64,000 nucleotides of DNA from Streptacidiphilus fuscans (GCF_015690355.1 NZ_JADPRT010000012.1:207844-271843), one strand, 5' to 3'. Counted from the first letter of the stretch, positions 7,895-16,596 are shown. The notes: generated from the letters alone by a model not told the origin. Made by a program: numbers and translations.

Positions 7895-10747
7895 ATGCCC
7901 CGCTCCTCCCGTCCCAAGCGCCCCAAGAAGTCCCGCCGTCTTCGTCTCATGGTGGTGCTGGTCGTGCTGCTGCTCGTCGGCGGCGTCGCCTTCGGCAGCT
8001 GGTACGGCGTGCGCCAGGTGCGCGCGTCGCTGCCGCAGACCACCGGCACGATCCACCTCCAGGGCGTCACCGGCCCGGTCCAGGTGATCCGTGACTCCTC
8101 GGGCATCCCGCAGATCTACGCGTCCAGCCCCGAGGACCTGTTCATGGCCCAGGGCTACGTGCAGGCGCAGGACCGGTTCTGGCAGATGGATGTGGACCGT
8201 CACATCACCGGCGGGACGCTCTCGTCCATGTTCGGCGCGGGGCAGCTGCAGACCGACGCCTTCATCCGGACCATGGACTGGCAGGGCGTCGCGCAGAAGG
8301 AGTGGGACACCCAGCTCTCGCAGAGCACCAAGGACTACCTGACCGCCTACACCGACGGCGTCAACGCGTGGCTCAAGCAGCACCCGGGCGGGGCCGGTGC
8401 CTCGTTGGAGTACGCGCTGCTGGGCGTCGCCCACAGCGGCTACAAGCCCGCGCCGTGGACGCCGGTCGACTCGGTCTCCTGGCTGACGGCGATGGCCTGG
8501 GACCTGAGCGGCAACATGCAGCAGGAGATCGACCGTTCGCTGCTGTCGGGGACGTTCACCTCGCAGGAGATCTCGCAGCTCTACCCGTCGTACCCGTACA
8601 CCACCAACGGCACGATCCTGAAGACCGGTGAGGTCAAGGACGGCACCTACACGCCGGCCGAGGGCGCCCGGACCGCGCCGGTGACCTCCGACTCCGGCTC
8701 GTCGAGCTCCAGTTCGTCGAACGGGTCCAACTCCTCGGGCACGTCGAGCAAGCCGGGCGGCGCGACCAACGCGTCGTACCAGACGGCCGGTGGCAGCACC
8801 GCGGCGCAGGGCGCGCAGACGGCCGCGGAGGCGCTGGGGAACAACCTCTCCGCGCTGCCGACCATGCTCGGCCGCCCCGGCGCGGCGGGCATCGGTTCCA
8901 ACTCCTGGGTGGTCGACGGCGCGCACACCACCACGGGCAAGCCGCTGCTGGCCAACGACCCGCACCTGTCGCCGCAGATGCCGTCCATCTGGTACCAGAT
9001 GGGCCTGCACTGCACCACGGTCGACGCGCAGTGCCCGTTCGACGTCACCGGCTTCACCTTCCCCGGCATGCCCGGCGTGATCATCGGCCACAACCAGACC
9101 GTCTCCTGGGGGTTCACCAACGTCGGCAGCGACGTCCAGGACCTCTACCTGGAGCAGGTCAACAGCGACGGCACCTACCTCTACGACGGGAAGAACATCC
9201 CGCTGGTGACCCATCAGGTCACCATCCCGGTCGCCGGAAGCTCGCCGCAGACGATCACCGTCAGGTCCACCCAGGACGGCATGCCGATCATCTCCGACCA
9301 CAGCACGCAGGAGCAGGCCGCGGGTTCCAGCGCACCCGTCGACGGCGCCGCGCCCCCGCGTGGCGGCGGCTACGCGATCGCGCTCAAGTGGACCGCGCTG
9401 ACGCCGAACAAGACCATGGACGCGGTCTTCGAGCTCGACAAGGCGCAGAACTTCGGCGAGTTCCGCGGTGCGGCAAAGGACTTCTCGGTCCCGGCGCAGA
9501 ACCTGATCTACGCCGACACCAAGGGCAACATCGGTTACCAGATGCCGGGCCAGGTCCCGATCCGCCCGAAGATCTCCGGCGACGACGGCACCTACCCGCA
9601 GCCGGGCTGGGACTCGCGCTACAAGTGGACCGGCCAGTATGTGCCGTTCGACGCGCTGCCGTGGGTGGAGAACCCGCCCGAGGGCTACATCGTGACGGCC
9701 AACCAGGCAGCGGTGGACCCCAACTACCCGTACCTGATCACCAATGACTGGGACTACGGCACCCGCGCCAAGCAGATCGACACGCTGATCCAGGGCAAGC
9801 TCAACGGCGGCGGCAAGATCTCGCCGGACGACATGGCCTCGATCCAGGAGGACGACACCAGCGTCTTCGCCAAGTCCCTGGTCCCGTACCTGCTCAACGT
9901 GAAGCTGAACGGCTCCTACTACACCCAGGCCCAGGACCTGCTGCGCGGCTGGAACTTCCAGCAGGACGCGGGATCTGCGGCGGCGGCCTACTACAACGCG
10001 GTCTGGTCGAACCTGCTGCACCTGGCCTTCGACCAGAAGTTCCCGGCGGCCGTGCGCTCCACCACCGACTGCATCATGGTGGTGCCCGCCAGCCAGCAGG
10101 GCCTCCCGGCGGACGACGTCAACGGCCAGCCGCAGCGCGTCCGCACCTGCGGTCTGCGCGACGACGCCACCGCCCAGCCGGACGGCAACGACCAGTGGAC
10201 CACCGTGGTCGGCGCGCTGCTGGACCAGCCGAACAGCGAGTGGTGGAACTGGACCGACGCCACCGGCAAGCAGTACTCCGGCCGGGACAACCTGCTGGCC
10301 CAGGCCATGGTCGACGCCCGCAAGCAGCTGACCTCGCTGATGGGCAAGGACATCAGCACCTGGAGCTGGGGCCGGATCCACACCCTGGAGCTCCAGGAGC
10401 GCACCCTCGGCACGGACAACTCGAACATCGCCTCGGGCGCGGTCCACTGGCTGCTCAACCGCGGCCCCTATGAGCTGAGCGGCGGCAGCGCGGCGGTCGA
10501 CGCGTCCAGCTGGGACGCGGCCAACGGCTTCACCGTGGACGAGGCCCCGTCGATGCGCATGATCGTCGACCTGTCCGACTTCGACGCCTCGCGGTGGATC
10601 AACATCGGCGGCGCGTCCGGGCACGCGTTCAGCGCGAACTACGACGACCAGATGCAGCTGTGGGCCAACGGCCAGATGCTGACCTGGGCCTACAGCAAGC
10701 AGCAGGTCCAGACGGCGGGCAAGGCCACGCTCACGCTGGCGCCCTGA
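7895..10747 (+). CDS. Penicillin acylase family (Ntn-hydrolase) membrane-anchored amidase, 950 aa
   Basis: Precursor of the penicillin acylase family, a self-processing Ntn-hydrolase that cleaves amide bonds such as acyl-homoserine lactones, lipopeptides or beta-lactam side chains. A basic N-terminus and one membrane segment (about residues 15-40) would anchor it outside the membrane. The alpha-chain part has the usual 'DSSGIPQIYASSPEDLFMAQGYVQ' start. The beta-chain nucleophile is S335 in 'GIGSNSWVVDG', followed by 'KPLLANDPHL' and 'NQTVSWGFTNVGSDVQDLY'. A Ser/Asn/Gly-rich spacer lies around residues 265-310, just before the cleavage site. AAGGA precedes the ATG. The physiological substrate cannot be predicted. 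Confidence 0.88.
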   Translation: MPRSSRPKRPKKSRRLRLMVVLVVLLLVGGVAFGSWYGVRQVRASLPQTTGTIHLQGVTGPVQVIRDSSGIPQIYASSPEDLFMAQGYVQAQDRFWQMDVDRHITGGTLSSMFGAGQLQTDAFIRTMDWQGVAQKEWDTQLSQSTKDYLTAYTDGVNAWLKQHPGGAGASLEYALLGVAHSGYKPAPWTPVDSVSWLTAMAWDLSGNMQQEIDRSLLSGTFTSQEISQLYPSYPYTTNGTILKTGEVKDGTYTPAEGARTAPVTSDSGSSSSSSSNGSNSSGTSSKPGGATNASYQTAGGSTAAQGAQTAAEALGNNLSALPTMLGRPGAAGIGSNSWVVDGAHTTTGKPLLANDPHLSPQMPSIWYQMGLHCTTVDAQCPFDVTGFTFPGMPGVIIGHNQTVSWGFTNVGSDVQDLYLEQVNSDGTYLYDGKNIPLVTHQVTIPVAGSSPQTITVRSTQDGMPIISDHSTQEQAAGSSAPVDGAAPPRGGGYAIALKWTALTPNKTMDAVFELDKAQNFGEFRGAAKDFSVPAQNLIYADTKGNIGYQMPGQVPIRPKISGDDGTYPQPGWDSRYKWTGQYVPFDALPWVENPPEGYIVTANQAAVDPNYPYLITNDWDYGTRAKQIDTLIQGKLNGGGKISPDDMASIQEDDTSVFAKSLVPYLLNVKLNGSYYTQAQDLLRGWNFQQDAGSAAAAYYNAVWSNLLHLAFDQKFPAAVRSTTDCIMVVPASQQGLPADDVNGQPQRVRTCGLRDDATAQPDGNDQWTTVVGALLDQPNSEWWNWTDATGKQYSGRDNLLAQAMVDARKQLTSLMGKDISTWSWGRIHTLELQERTLGTDNSNIASGAVHWLLNRGPYELSGGSAAVDASSWDAANGFTVDEAPSMRMIVDLSDFDASRWINIGGASGHAFSANYDDQMQLWANGQMLTWAYSKQQVQTAGKATLTLAP

Positions 10748-10753
10748 GGCACT

Positions 10754-10770
10754 CCTGACGCGAGGTCAGG
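10754..10770. terminator. Short hairpin between convergent penicillin acylase and cyclo-ligase genes
   Basis: CCTGAC (10754-10759) and GTCAGG (10765-10770) pair across a five-base loop and overlap the cyclo-ligase stop codon. The stem is only 6 bp, so terminator function is uncertain. Confidence 0.3.
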
Positions 10771-11404
10771 AATCGAACACGACCGTCCGGTCGGGCGTCA
10801 CCACGGCGTCCACCGGGCGGTCGTGTGCTTCCGTCGGCAGGCCGGGCAGCAGCTCGGTGTCGAAGAGCAGGGTGACCAGCCGGGCCGCCGAGTCGGCCGC
10901 CGCCAGCCGGGCCAGCACCCGGTCGTAGCTGCCACCGCCGCGGCCGAGCCGCAGTCCCGTCGCGGGGTCGACGGCCAGGCCGGGGAGCAGCACCAGGTCC
11001 GCGGCGGCGACGGCGTCCACGCCGAGTCGCGGACCGGTCGGCTCCAGCAGCCCGAGCCGGGCCGGGGCGAGGCCCTCCGCGCCCTGGTAGACCGCCCAGT
11101 CCAGGTCGTTGTCCGGCAGCAGCACCGGCAGCAGCACCCGCACGCCCTGCCCGCGCAGCGCGTCGAGCAGCGGACGGGTGCCGGGCTCGGAGCCCATCGA
11201 GACGTAGCAGGCGACCGTGATGGCCGCCGTCTCCGTCGTGAACGGCTGCGTGGAGGGCTGCGTCGAGGTCCGTGTGAAGGCCTGGCTGACGAACTCCAGT
11301 GCCCTCCTCGCCAGGGCGTCCGCAGCGGTGTGCCGCTCGACGGGTGACATCGCGGCGCGTGCGGCGAGCAGGCGTGACCTCAGGGCCTTCTTGTCGTTAT
11401 CCAT
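10766..11404 (-). CDS. 5-formyltetrahydrofolate cyclo-ligase, 212 aa
   Basis: ATP-dependent conversion of 5-formyl-THF to 5,10-methenyl-THF in the cytosol. N-terminal 'KKALRSRLLAARAAMSPVER' supplies the conserved basic nucleotide-binding helix. 'VACYVSMGSEPGTRPLL', 'LLPVLLPDNDLDWAVY' and the family signature 'GLRLGRGGGSYDRVLA' are present. A short Thr/Ser/Gln insertion near residues 45-55 is unusual. The start is the ATG at 11402-11404; frame extension upstream is anti-sense to the GGDEF gene and lacks family features. In M. tuberculosis this gene (Rv0992c) lies between the Ruc and galU genes, matching the order here. Its upstream region is shared with the divergent GGDEF gene. Confidence 0.9.
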   Translation of the reverse strand: MDNDKKALRSRLLAARAAMSPVERHTAADALARRALEFVSQAFTRTSTQPSTQPFTTETAAITVACYVSMGSEPGTRPLLDALRGQGVRVLLPVLLPDNDLDWAVYQGAEGLAPARLGLLEPTGPRLGVDAVAAADLVLLPGLAVDPATGLRLGRGGGSYDRVLARLAAADSAARLVTLLFDTELLPGLPTEAHDRPVDAVVTPDRTVVFDS

Positions 11405-11508
11405 CGGATGGGACGGCCTTCCGTCTCGTCGGTGCTGTTCGGTCCGTCGTCGTGCCGGTCCTGATTGCGGGCCCTGATGCGGGCCCTGATGTGGGCGGAG
11501 GGACGACC

Positions 11509-12207
11509 ATGCTGCCGGTCCTCGCGGACATCCTCGCTGTTGTCTGCCTTCCCGCGCTGCTCGCTGCCTGGCTGCTCCGGCGCGGTCGTGCCCGCGCCCG
11601 GGCGCTGCTCGCCGTCCGGAGCGAGGAGCTCGCCGCGCTCCGCACCGGCCGCGCCGAGCTGGAGCGCACCTCCTGCACCGACCCGCTGACCGGGGTCTGG
11701 AACTACCGCTACCTGCAACTGGCGCTGGACCGGGAGATCGCCCGCTGCAAACGCCGTCCCGACGAGCGGGTCCTCGCGGTCCTGCTGCTGGAGATCGAGG
11801 GCTTCGCCGACATCCGGCGCGAGCACGGCTACCAGCGGGCCGGGGCGGTGCTGCGCGACCTGGCCCAGCGGCTGGCCATGGAGGTGCGCGAGGAGGACGT
11901 CTTCGGCCGCTACGGCGGCGAGGAGTTCCTGGTGCTGCTGCCGGAGACGGACGAGAAGGGGGCCATGACCGTGGCCGACCGGCTGTCCTGGACGGTCCGC
12001 CGACACCCGCTGGCGCTGCCCTCCGTCCCGGTCCACCAGAACGAGTGTGGAAGTCTCCCCGGCAACGGCTTGTCGGCCCGGGTCGGCATCGGCCTGCTGC
12101 CCAGGGACGGTTCGCATGCGGCGCTGTTGCTGAGGGCCGCTGACAAGTCTTTGACAGGGGAGAGATATCTGGCGGACACAGTCCGGCAGCTAAAGTCGTC
12201 CGTATGA
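11509..12207 (+). CDS. Membrane-anchored GGDEF-domain protein with eroded substrate site, 232 aa
   Basis: One N-terminal membrane helix (residues 3-23), a basic helix, then a GGDEF domain from about 55. The signature GGEEF (136-140) and the inhibitory-site RxxD (R127-D130) are intact. Several nucleotide-binding positions differ from active diguanylate cyclases: the usual DxD-F metal site is E95-I-E-G-F, the Asn-Asp pair is Arg-Arg (103-104), and the GHxxGD segment reads GYQRAG. The protein may therefore be a weak cyclase or a c-di-GMP sensor. GGAGGG lies six bases before the ATG. Its stop overlaps the galU start (ATGA), so the two are translationally coupled. Confidence 0.83.
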   Translation: MLPVLADILAVVCLPALLAAWLLRRGRARARALLAVRSEELAALRTGRAELERTSCTDPLTGVWNYRYLQLALDREIARCKRRPDERVLAVLLLEIEGFADIRREHGYQRAGAVLRDLAQRLAMEVREEDVFGRYGGEEFLVLLPETDEKGAMTVADRLSWTVRRHPLALPSVPVHQNECGSLPGNGLSARVGIGLLPRDGSHAALLLRAADKSLTGERYLADTVRQLKSSV

Positions 12208-13157
12208 CGAAAGCTCGTACGCGCCAGATCACCAAGGCGGTCATCCCCGCGGCAGGTCTCGGCACCCGCTTCCTGCCGGCCACCAAGGCGACTCCGAAGG
12301 AGATGCTGCCGGTGGTCGACAAGCCCGCGATCCAGTACGTCGTGGAGGAGGCGGCGTCGGCCGGGCTGACCGATGTGCTGATGATCACTGGCCGTAACAA
12401 GCGCCCGCTGGAGGATCACTTCGACCGGGCCTACGAGCTGGAGGAGCAGCTCGCGCGCAAGGGCGACCAGGCCAAGCTGGACCGCGTCCGTGAGTCCAGC
12501 GAGCTGGCCACCATGCACTACGTGCGCCAGGGCGACCCCAAGGGTCTGGGCCACGCGGTGCTCTGCGCGGAGCCGCACGTCGCCGACCAGCCGTTCGCGG
12601 TGCTCCTCGGCGACGACCTGATCGACCCGCGCGACCCGCTGCTGTCGAAGATGATCGACGTCCAGCGCGAGCTCGGCGGCAGCGTCGTGGCGCTGATCGA
12701 GGTCGACCCGGCGCTGGCCCACCTCTACGGCTGCGCCTCGATCCGCCCGGCGGAGTGGCACGGCGAGCTCGGCGGCGACGAGGACATCGTCCGGATCACC
12801 GACCTGGTCGAGAAGCCCGCCCCCGGCGAGGCCCCGAGCAACTACGCCGTCATCGGCCGCTACGTGCTCGACCCGTCCGTCTTCGACGTGCTGCGCGACA
12901 CGCCGCCCGGCAAGAACGGCGAGATCCAGCTCACCGACGCGCTCCGGGTCCTCTCCCAGCGCACGCCGGGCCGCGGCGGTCCGGTGCACGGCGTGATCTT
13001 CCGTGGCCGCCGCTACGACACCGGCGACAAGGGCGACTACCTGCGCGCCATCGTCCGGCTGGCCTGCGAGCGCGAGGACCTCGGTCCGGAGTTCCGCGCC
13101 TGGCTCAAGGAGTTCGTCGGCAGCGGCGAGCTGGACGGCGCCACCGGCGCGCTCTGA
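12204..13157 (+). CDS. galU: UTP-glucose-1-phosphate uridylyltransferase, 317 aa
   Basis: Makes UDP-glucose from UTP and glucose-1-phosphate in the cytosol, feeding cell-wall and glycan synthesis. The nucleotide-binding signature 'AAGLGTRFLPATKATPKEM' is near residues 14-32. 'VVDKPAIQYVVEEA' and the catalytic-site segments 'LGDDLID' and 'VEKPAPGEAPS' follow, as in bacterial GalU, and the length is normal. The start ATG overlaps the GGDEF stop by four bases. The gene is followed after 166 bp by glp/moeA, the same order as Rv0993-Rv0994 in M. tuberculosis. Confidence 0.95.
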   Translation: MTKARTRQITKAVIPAAGLGTRFLPATKATPKEMLPVVDKPAIQYVVEEAASAGLTDVLMITGRNKRPLEDHFDRAYELEEQLARKGDQAKLDRVRESSELATMHYVRQGDPKGLGHAVLCAEPHVADQPFAVLLGDDLIDPRDPLLSKMIDVQRELGGSVVALIEVDPALAHLYGCASIRPAEWHGELGGDEDIVRITDLVEKPAPGEAPSNYAVIGRYVLDPSVFDVLRDTPPGKNGEIQLTDALRVLSQRTPGRGGPVHGVIFRGRRYDTGDKGDYLRAIVRLACEREDLGPEFRAWLKEFVGSGELDGATGAL

Positions 13158-13171
13158 CACCTGCCGCGCCC

Positions 13172-13207
13172 GGGCCTTCGCGTGTCCTGCGGGGCCTTCG
13201 CGTGTCC
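13172..13207. repeat. Two tandem 16-bp direct repeats between galU and moeA
   Basis: GGGCCTTCGCGTGTCC occurs at 13172-13187 and again at 13192-13207, a 20-bp period. It lies just after the galU stop and 117 bp before the moeA start. Function is unknown; it could be slippage-derived or a binding site. Confidence 0.6.
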
Positions 13208-13323
13208 GGCGGGCGGACGGTCCGCGGGTTGTCGGCGGTGGCGGGTAGTGTCGGCTGCGTCACACGGCCCGGCTGCGCGCCGGGCCCGCAGCACCGAACC
13301 GCACCGCCACGGGGGAGCGCACC

Positions 13324-14751
13324 ATGACCGACCACGAACACCACGGCCACGACCACGGGCATGCGCACGACCACGCGCATGGCCATGGCCACGGCCGGGC
13401 CGGTGACGCCGGGATCCCGGAGGACCCGTGCGCGGCCGAGGCGGCGCCGGGCGCGGAGAAGTCCGGCGACGGGCGGCTGTGGACGGTCGACGAGCACCTC
13501 GCCGACATCCTGACCGCCGTCGCCCAGGTCGCGCCGCTGCCGCCGCTGGAGCTGCAGCTGCTGGAGGCCCAGGGCTGCCTGACCGTCGACGAGCTGGTCT
13601 CCGGCGTCGCGCTGCCCCCCTTCGACAACAGCTCGATGGACGGCTACGCCGTGCGCGTCGCCGACCTGGACGGGGCGACCAAGGACTACCCCTCCGTGCT
13701 GACCGTCGTCGGCGACGTCGCGGCGGGCGCCGCCGCGCTGCCGGTGATCGGTCCGGGCCAGTGCGCGCGGATCATGACGGGCGCGCCGATGCCGCCCGGC
13801 GCCGAGGCCGTCGTTCCCGTCGAGTGGACGGACGCGGGCACCGGCTCGGCGGAGGCCGCCACCACCATGGCCCCGCAGGGCGGCGAGCCGGTCACCTCCG
13901 GCGGCGAGGTGCGGATCTTCCAGCCGGTCGAGTCCGGCGCCTTCGTCCGGCGACGTGGTGACGACATCGCCGAGGGCCAGTCGTTGCTCCCGGCGGGAAC
14001 GCGTCTCGGCCCGACGCAGATCGGCCTGCTCGCGGCGATCGGCCGGGATCGTGTCCTGGTGCGCCCGCGTCCGCGCGTCGTGGTCCTCTCCACCGGCAGC
14101 GAGCTGGTCCAGCCCGGCTCGCCGGTCGGCCCCGGCCAGATCACGGACTCCAACAGCTTCGCGTTGACCGCCGCCGCGCGGGACGCCGGAGCGATCGCGT
14201 ACCGGGTGGGCGGCGTCCCGGACGACGCCGAGCGGCTGCGCGAGGTCATCGACGACCAGCTGATCCGCGCGGACCTGATCGTCACCAGCGGCGGCGTCAG
14301 CGTCGGCGCGTACGACGTGGTCAAGGAGGCGCTGGGGGAGCGGGTCTCCTTCCGCAAGCTCCGGATGCAGCCGGGAAAGCCGCAGGGCTTCGGCGTGCTT
14401 GAGGGGTCCGACGGGCCGGTGCCGATCCTGGCTCTGCCCGGCAACCCGGTGAGCGCCTACCTCTCCTTCGAGCTCTTCGTCCGCCCGGCGATCCGCGCGA
14501 TGCTGGGCGCGACGGACATCCACCGGCCGGTGGTGACCGCCCGGCTCACCGAGGGCCTCGGCTCACCGGCGGGCCGACGCCAGTTCGCCCGCGGCTCGTA
14601 CGACCCGGCCGCGGGCACGGTGACGCCGGTCGGCGGCGCGGGTTCCCATCTGCTCGGCGCCCTCGCGCACGCCAACGCGCTGATCGTGGTCCCCGAGGAC
14701 GCGACGTCGGTCGCGGCGGGCGCCGAGGTGGAGACCGTCCTGCTGGACTGA
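13324..14751 (+). CDS. moeA: Molybdopterin molybdenumtransferase MoeA / gephyrin-like Glp with His-rich N-terminus, 475 aa
   Basis: Gephyrin/MoeA fold enzyme that inserts molybdate into adenylylated molybdopterin. In actinobacteria the paralogue beside GlpR/SepX (Glp) also takes part in cell division. The MoeA core begins about residue 50 ('LWTVDEHLADIL'). Conserved parts are 'LPPFDNSSMDGYAV', 'IMTGAPMPPGAEAVVP', 'VLSTGSELV', 'GQITDSNSF', 'TSGGVSVGAYDVVK' and 'LPGNPVSAYLSFE'. Residues 4-23 contain eleven histidines alternating with Gly, Asp and Ala, like metal-storage tails of nickel and zinc chaperones. GGGGGAG lies six bases before the ATG and no better internal start exists, so the tail is probably real. 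The order Glp, MoaC, MogA, RimJ, GlpR supports the Glp assignment. Confidence 0.9.
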   Translation: MTDHEHHGHDHGHAHDHAHGHGHGRAGDAGIPEDPCAAEAAPGAEKSGDGRLWTVDEHLADILTAVAQVAPLPPLELQLLEAQGCLTVDELVSGVALPPFDNSSMDGYAVRVADLDGATKDYPSVLTVVGDVAAGAAALPVIGPGQCARIMTGAPMPPGAEAVVPVEWTDAGTGSAEAATTMAPQGGEPVTSGGEVRIFQPVESGAFVRRRGDDIAEGQSLLPAGTRLGPTQIGLLAAIGRDRVLVRPRPRVVVLSTGSELVQPGSPVGPGQITDSNSFALTAAARDAGAIAYRVGGVPDDAERLREVIDDQLIRADLIVTSGGVSVGAYDVVKEALGERVSFRKLRMQPGKPQGFGVLEGSDGPVPILALPGNPVSAYLSFELFVRPAIRAMLGATDIHRPVVTARLTEGLGSPAGRRQFARGSYDPAAGTVTPVGGAGSHLLGALAHANALIVVPEDATSVAAGAEVETVLLD

Positions 14752-14870
14752 CCGCCCAGGCCCTCCCGGCTTTCCCGCTGCGGTGCTCCACTGATCCGAC
14801 GATGCGACGTTCTGTGGTCTCAGCGATACTCTGGCGCCGCACCCGCCCGTCGCGATCGCAGGAGCACACA

Positions 14871-15428
14871 GTGACCACCAGCAATCCCGTCCCGTCAGGG
14901 TCCGGCCTGACCCATGTCGACGCCTCGGGTGCGGCCAGGATGGTCGACGTCTCCGCGAAGGCCACCACGGCGCGCACCGCGCGGGCCACCGGTCGCGTGG
15001 TCGTCTCGCCCCGGGTCGTGGAGCTGCTGCGCGGTGAGGGCGTGCCCAAGGGCGACGCCCTCTCGGTGGCCAGGATCGCCGGGATCATGGGCGCCAAGCG
15101 CACGCCCGACCTGATCCCGCTCTGCCATCCGATCGCCGTCTCCGGCGTCACGGTGGAGCTGGAGGTCGCCGACGACGCTGTCGAGATCGCGGCCACCGTG
15201 CGCACCGCCGACCGCACCGGCGTCGAGATGGAGGCGCTGACCGCCGTCGCCGTCGCCGGGTTGACCGTGATCGACATGGTCAAGGCCGTCGACAAGGGCG
15301 CCCGGATCGAGGCGGTCCAGGTGGAGGAGAAGACCGGCGGCAAGAGCGGCGACTGGCGCCGCGAGGAGCTGGTCGACGGCCGGATCGCCGGCGTCGGTGT
15401 CACGGGTGACGAAGAGGTGACGTCATGA
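14871..15428 (+). CDS. moaC: Cyclic pyranopterin monophosphate synthase MoaC, 185 aa
   Basis: Second step of molybdenum cofactor synthesis, forming cyclic pyranopterin monophosphate from the MoaA product. The family pattern is complete: 'LTHVDASGAARMVDVSAKATTARTA', 'GDALSVARIAGIMGAKRTPDLIPLCHPI', 'TGVEMEALTAVAVAGLTVIDMVKAVDKGA' and 'EKTGGKSGDWRRE'. The GTG at 14871 is chosen for its AGGAG six bases upstream; the longer frame from 14802 adds unconserved residues. The stop overlaps the start of mogA by four bases (ATGA). Confidence 0.95.
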   Translation: MTTSNPVPSGSGLTHVDASGAARMVDVSAKATTARTARATGRVVVSPRVVELLRGEGVPKGDALSVARIAGIMGAKRTPDLIPLCHPIAVSGVTVELEVADDAVEIAATVRTADRTGVEMEALTAVAVAGLTVIDMVKAVDKGARIEAVQVEEKTGGKSGDWRREELVDGRIAGVGVTGDEEVTS

Positions 15429-15976
15429 CAGGGCAGCGCCCGATCAAGGCCTTTGTGCTGACCGTCTCCAACCGCGCGCACGCGGGTGTCTACGAGGACC
15501 GCGGCGGGCCGCTGATCGCGTCCGGTCTGGCCGGGCTCGGCTGCCGCGTGGTCGGCCCGGTGGTCGTCCCCGACGGCGACCCGGTGCTGATCGCCCTGCG
15601 CAAGGCGGTCGCCGACAGCTACGACGTCGTGGTGACCACGGGCGGCACGGGCCTGACGCCGCTGGATCTGACGCCGGAGATGACCGCGCAGGTCATCACC
15701 CGTCCCGTGCCCGGCATCGCCGAGGCGATCCGCGCTTACGGGCGGGAGAACGGGGTGCCGACGGCGGCTCTGTCGCGCGGGCTCTCCGGGGTGGCCGGGA
15801 GCACGCTGATCGTCAACCTCCCGGGGTCGCCGGGCGGCGTCAAGGACGGCCTGGCCGTGCTGGGCCCGCTGCTGTCCCACGCCGTCGACCAGATCGCGGG
15901 CGGCGACCACGCGCCGGGCGGCGCGCCGACCGCCGTTCCCCAGGGACAGGAGCACGGCAGAGGAGGCCCGCACTGA
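15425..15976 (+). CDS. mogA: Molybdopterin adenylyltransferase MogA/MoaB, 183 aa
   Basis: Adenylylates molybdopterin before metal insertion by MoeA. Conserved segments are 'FVLTVSNRAHAGVYEDRGGPLI', 'VVVTTGGTGLTPLDLTPEMT' (the TGGTG nucleotide loop) and 'SRGLSGVAGSTLIVNLPGSPGGVKDGL'. The start ATG overlaps the moaC stop. The last codons overlap the proposed CTG start of the acetyltransferase gene, making a tightly coupled Moco operon with moeA upstream. The C-terminal 25 residues are a Gly/His-rich extension. Confidence 0.94.
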   Translation: MTGQRPIKAFVLTVSNRAHAGVYEDRGGPLIASGLAGLGCRVVGPVVVPDGDPVLIALRKAVADSYDVVVTTGGTGLTPLDLTPEMTAQVITRPVPGIAEAIRAYGRENGVPTAALSRGLSGVAGSTLIVNLPGSPGGVKDGLAVLGPLLSHAVDQIAGGDHAPGGAPTAVPQGQEHGRGGPH

Positions 15977-16596
15977 ACGCCTTCTGGCCGGTGGAGCTGC
16001 AGGACGGGCCGATCGGGCTGCGTCCCATCCGCATGCGCGACCAGCGTTCCTGGCAGGAGGTCAGCCGCCGCAACCGCGACTGGCTGCGCCGCTGGGAGGC
16101 CACCGTTCCGCCCGCCCGCGCCGGACAACCGCCCGCGCTGCGCCCGACGTACCGTCAGATGGTGCGCTTCCTGCGCGGGGAGGCGCACGCCGGACGGATG
16201 CTGCCGTTCGTGGTCACCTACCAGGGCCGCCTGGTAGGGCAGTTGACCGTCGGGGGAATCACCTGGGGGTCGATGTGCTCGGCGAACATCGGCTACTGGA
16301 TCGACGAGGCATATGCCGGTCGCGGCATCATCCCGACGGTGGTCGCGCTTTCCGTGGACCATTGCTTCGGGGCTATGGGGCTGCACCGCATCGAGGTGTG
16401 CATCCGGCCGGAGAACAGCCCGAGCCGCCGTGTGGTCGAGAAGCTGGGCTTCCGCGAGGAGGGCCTGCGCCCGCGCTACCTGCACATCGACGGCGGCTGG
16501 CGGGACCACCTGGTCTACGCCCTCACCGTCGACGAGGTACCCGAGGGAATGCTGGCCCGCTGGCACCGGATTGAGAGTCACCATCCACATAAATAG
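15973..16596 (+). CDS. rimJ: RimJ-like GNAT N-acetyltransferase with probable CTG start, 207 aa
   Basis: GNAT acetyltransferase of the ribosomal-protein alanine/serine acetyltransferase type, as at Rv0995 in the syntenic mycobacterial block. Motifs: 'GPIGLRPIRMRDQRSWQEVSRRNRDWLRRWE' at the start, a 'YWIDEAYAGRGIIPTVVAL' acetyl-CoA-binding segment, and 'NSPSRRVVEKLGFREEG'. The GTG at 15991 would be a conventional start but has no Shine-Dalgarno. The in-frame CTG at 15973 has AGGAGG (15961-15966) six bases upstream, overlaps the mogA stop as CTGA, and adds LNAFWPVELQ, typical of this family's N-terminus. CTG initiation is inferred; the GTG remains the alternative. Confidence 0.85.
   Translation: MNAFWPVELQDGPIGLRPIRMRDQRSWQEVSRRNRDWLRRWEATVPPARAGQPPALRPTYRQMVRFLRGEAHAGRMLPFVVTYQGRLVGQLTVGGITWGSMCSANIGYWIDEAYAGRGIIPTVVALSVDHCFGAMGLHRIEVCIRPENSPSRRVVEKLGFREEGLRPRYLHIDGGWRDHLVYALTVDEVPEGMLARWHRIESHHPHK

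Noticed and set aside
7871..10624. 917-codon open frame on the minus strand
   Set aside because: It is antisense to the penicillin acylase gene; its composition (Arg/Gly/Val/Asp, no domain) is the usual shadow of a high-G+C coding strand.
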